15,471 nt of DNA from Alphaproteobacteria bacterium (GTDB taxonomy: Bacteria; Pseudomonadota; Alphaproteobacteria; VGEJ01), in the NCBI GenBank assembly GCA_016869335.1, contig VGEJ01000026.1, positions 1 to 15,471 on the forward strand, read 5' to 3'. Below, in pieces: positions 14,599-15,471 of the stretch. Below the pieces are notes generated by a model. It was not told the origin of the DNA. It saw nothing but the letters and a program-made list of their open reading frames with translations, and searched no databases. Numbering within the stretch: position 1 is the stretch's first letter; every line of letters begins with the position of its first letter. The translations under genes were made by a program, and so were the position numbers.

Positions 14599-15471
14599 GG
14601 TATTATGCTGCAGTTTTGCGGCGATTCAGATAAGAGAATCAGTAGCTTAATCTGGACCGCACGAGGCTATTTTGCAGAACCCAGCGGGTGAATCAGGTGA
14701 TGGTCCGCTCCGGCTCGATTTCGACCGCCGCGTGAAGCTGGAGTTCCATGGTTCGCGGATCACGTCCGATGCCGGATTGCTCGCCTATCGCGAACTCGAT
14801 GACGCCCTCGGTCTCAGCGCAATGGCCGCGAACGTGCTCGCCGATGCGCGGACCGGCAGGAACGGCCGCCATCGGTGTTCGGGCGGCTCGCCGGCTACGA
14901 GGACGTGAACGATGCCGAGCGCCTGCGTCACGATCCGGCGATGCGCTGGATCGTCGGTGGCAAGGCGGCTCAGGGTTCAGCGGCCTCGCCGAGCCAGATG
15001 GGTCGCTTCGAGACGAAGTGGCTCGCGGCGTCCAACAACCTCTCGGCCCTCGCCGACCTCTCCGGCCAATGGATCGACGGCGTTCATGGCCGCCGCCCGC
15101 CGCGAGGCATCGTGCTCGACATGGATTCGAGCGTCAGCCCCACCCATGGCGATCAGGAGATGAGCGTCTGGAACGGGCACTTCGCCTGTACCTGCTATCA
15201 CCCGCTGTTCCTGTTCAACCAGTTCGGTGATCTCGAACGCTGTGAGCTTCGTCCCGGCAACGTCCACAGTGCCGACGGCTGGCAAGACGTGCTGGCCCCG
15301 GTCGTGGCCCGCTATCGGGGCAAGGTCCTGCGCCTCTATTTCCGGGCCGATGCCGCCTTCGGCATGCCGGGCGTCTACGACTACCTGGAAGCCGAGGGGA
15401 TCAAGTATGCGATCCGCATTCCCACCAACCAGGTCCTTCAGGCGAGGATCGGCTACTTGTTGACGCGCCCG
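14599..15471 (+). mobile_element. IS1380-family insertion sequence (left part, runs off right edge)
   Basis: Base composition drops abruptly to AT-rich between about 14600 and 14670, just before an IS1380-family transposase. This fits the non-coding end of an insertion sequence. The exact left end and terminal inverted repeat could not be fixed because the right end is outside the window. A short pairing, GATTC (14623-14627) with GAATC (14636-14640), lies in this leader. The start coordinate is approximate. Confidence 0.65.
14672..15471 (+). pseudogene. IS1380-family DDE transposase, internally deleted and partial
   Basis: From a TTG at 14672 the first frame reads RLDFDRRVKLEFHGSRITSD, then AGLLAYRELDDALGL and ADARTGRNGRH, the IS1380 N-terminus. 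The protein then continues in another frame from GTG 14875: VFGRLAGYEDVNDAERL, MRWIVGGKAAQGSAASPSQM, and the catalytic strands IVLDMDSSVSPTHG (first Asp) and LYFRADAAFG (second Asp). Family members normally have about eight or nine residues between GRH and VFGRL (a LLRQS-type linker), so a short out-of-frame deletion at about 14870-14875 has removed them. The conserved Glu and C-terminus lie beyond the window. The element is probably unable to transpose by itself unless another start or frameshifting rescues it. Confidence 0.85.

Noticed and set aside
1..15471. CRISPR array, tRNA, rRNA, riboswitch or tandem repeats
   Set aside because: No regularly spaced repeats, cloverleaf, or recognisable riboswitch core was seen when reading the gaps between genes.

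Overview
The window is GC-rich, tightly packed bacterial chromosome. A small DUF4170-type gene (7445..7639), the mix of alphaproteobacterial-looking families and the base composition suggest an alphaproteobacterium, possibly Rhodospirillales-like. This is inference from recalled families; no marker gene such as rRNA is present. I found no rRNA, tRNA, CRISPR array or phage structural gene.

Left part (1..9304): intact, ordinary-looking metabolic genes, often in convergent pairs that touch or overlap at their 3' ends. A class I methyltransferase runs off the left edge and is divergent from a small uncharacterised protein. Next is a two-gene unit with an ATGA overlap: an AMP-forming acyl-CoA ligase resembling AAE3/Pcs60 oxalate-CoA ligases, and a ketopantoate-reductase-family protein. 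A serine/threonine dehydratase converges on it. A second two-gene unit pairs an SMP-30/gluconolactonase with an HD-domain protein resembling the PhnZ/MIOX diiron oxygenases. An SDR converges on that unit. A DUF4170 protein, a hairpin and a cytosolic gamma-glutamyltransferase-like enzyme follow.

Middle part (9298..12724): a patch of gene decay around a few intact genes. An intact group I truncated haemoglobin lies upstream of a ferredoxin/FAD/NAD reductase that is broken by a one-base loss and an in-frame TGA where Trp is expected. Next to them is the frameshifted C-terminal remnant of a DODA-type extradiol dioxygenase. An intact pair follows: a divergent type II dehydroquinase-like gene and a conserved hypothetical. 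After that, the C-terminal ends of two unrelated genes, an acyl/peptidyl carrier domain and a zinc-type quinone oxidoreductase, point away from each other with only a few bases between them. This looks like a rearrangement scar.

Right part (12721..15471): a PLP-dependent threonine-aldolase-type lyase and an SDR converge. An IS1380-family insertion sequence then runs off the right edge, and its transposase is disrupted by a small out-of-frame deletion.

No clear multi-gene novel system is visible. The best leads are the truncated haemoglobin with its broken reductase, the HD-oxygenase/lactonase pair with an altered substrate-site residue, the divergent dehydroquinase operon, and the back-to-back truncated gene ends.
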